A stretch of DNA of 42,672 nucleotides, taken from NCBI GenBank assembly GCA_021811105.1, contig JAJZPM010000031.1:1-42672 (forward strand), in the 5' to 3' direction. The notes below the pieces were generated by a model, which worked only from the letters and a program-made list of their open reading frames with translations, was not told the origin of the DNA and did not search any database. The position numbers were made by a program, and so were the translations under genes. This document shows positions 42,483-42,672 of this stretch, one piece after another. Source of the DNA: Nitrospirota bacterium (GTDB lineage: Bacteria; Nitrospirota; Thermodesulfovibrionia; Thermodesulfovibrionales; UBA6898). Each line of letters begins with the position of its first letter. Positions within the stretch are counted from its first letter, which is position 1.

Positions 42483-42672
42483 TCAGGTCTTTTTTCTTGC
42501 ATTAGATGTCTTGTTCACCCATCTGCTTATTGTGGAATAGTGGACGCCCAGGAATTCCGCCATTTCCTTCTGGCTGTATCCATAGTCCATCACGGCTTTT
42601 CTTATCTGATTGGCAGAGTGCTCTCCTTGGGAGAGTATCGTTGACAGCGCCGGCCTATTTACATACCTTTGC
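42483..42672 (-). CDS. REP-associated (RAYT/IS200-like) transposase, C-terminal part
   Basis: Partial at the window edge: 62 codons plus stop. YVNRPALSTIL leads to VMDYGYSQKEMAEFLGVHYS and TISRWVNK, the C-terminal helix-turn-helix typical of RAYT Y1 transposases. The catalytic HUH domain lies beyond 42672. The TGA stop falls inside the repeat (42476-42501) that also occurs at 146-171, so the gene end and the element's recognised end appear to coincide. Confidence 0.82.
   Translation of the reverse strand, partial: QRYVNRPALSTILSQGEHSANQIRKAVMDYGYSQKEMAEFLGVHYSTISRWVNKTSNARKKT

Noticed and set aside
42337-42540. Rightward frame near the window end
   Set aside because: It runs antisense through the RAYT transposase gene and has no coding signals.

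Overview
The window looks like chromosomal DNA of an uncultured, probably anaerobic Gram-negative bacterium. Several features would fit Nitrospirota or a deltaproteobacterial relative: a CooC-type nickel-insertion ATPase, an archaeal-type phosphoglycerate mutase, a TatD-radical SAM fusion, a B12-type radical SAM protein and a large multi-PAS kinase. This placement is inference from gene families, because no rRNA gene is present. The backbone is ordinary housekeeping DNA interrupted by one 13.4-kb integrated element. Both window ends carry RAYT (REP-associated transposase) sequence.

Layout. 1-1287: RAYT-type repeat and debris of RHS and tail-fibre-like surface genes. 1350-5086: cooC (-), apgM (+), TatD-radical SAM fusion (+). 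5055-10723 (-): a tightly overlapped signalling operon of YeiH-type transporter, 1083-residue hybrid PAS/GAF histidine kinase, single-domain response regulator and HD-GYP-like protein. 10956-14543 (-): yggS-proC-yggT-divIVA-hisS. 14637-16339 (-): radical SAM gene followed by a stub of a LysE-type exporter. 16491-17304 (+): smpB and ssrA (tmRNA).

17277-30669 is a mobile element integrated in the 3' end of ssrA, bounded by exact 30-bp direct repeats. It has a divergent early-phage layout. A long leftward operon encodes replication and recombination functions: RecT, a Cas4/RecB-like nuclease, an SbcC-like ATPase, a DnaB-like helicase, a replication initiator with an internal iteron origin, an AP2 protein, a thymidylate-synthase-like protein and a nucleotidyltransferase-fold protein. 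A short rightward operon encodes an XRE repressor, a receiver-RadC fusion protein and a small secreted protein. Helicase and integrase are each truncated and joined out of frame, and no capsid, terminase, tail or lysis gene is visible. It is therefore most likely a defective prophage that lost its late region in one deletion, although a naturally small element cannot be excluded.

30754-42164 returns to backbone: DegQ-type protease (-), GNAT and rhomboid (+), RluA-family synthase (+), rluB-like/aspS/zwf (-), a CarD/UvrD-tail-like protein (+), a processive family-2 glycosyltransferase (+) and a small secreted protein (+). A RAYT C-terminus (-) runs off the right edge.

The observations most worth follow-up are the receiver-RadC fusion, the replication initiator carrying a NucS-like nuclease domain together with a lambda-style intragenic origin, the half-length thymidylate synthase homologue, and a recurrent leaderless promoter design in backbone genes.
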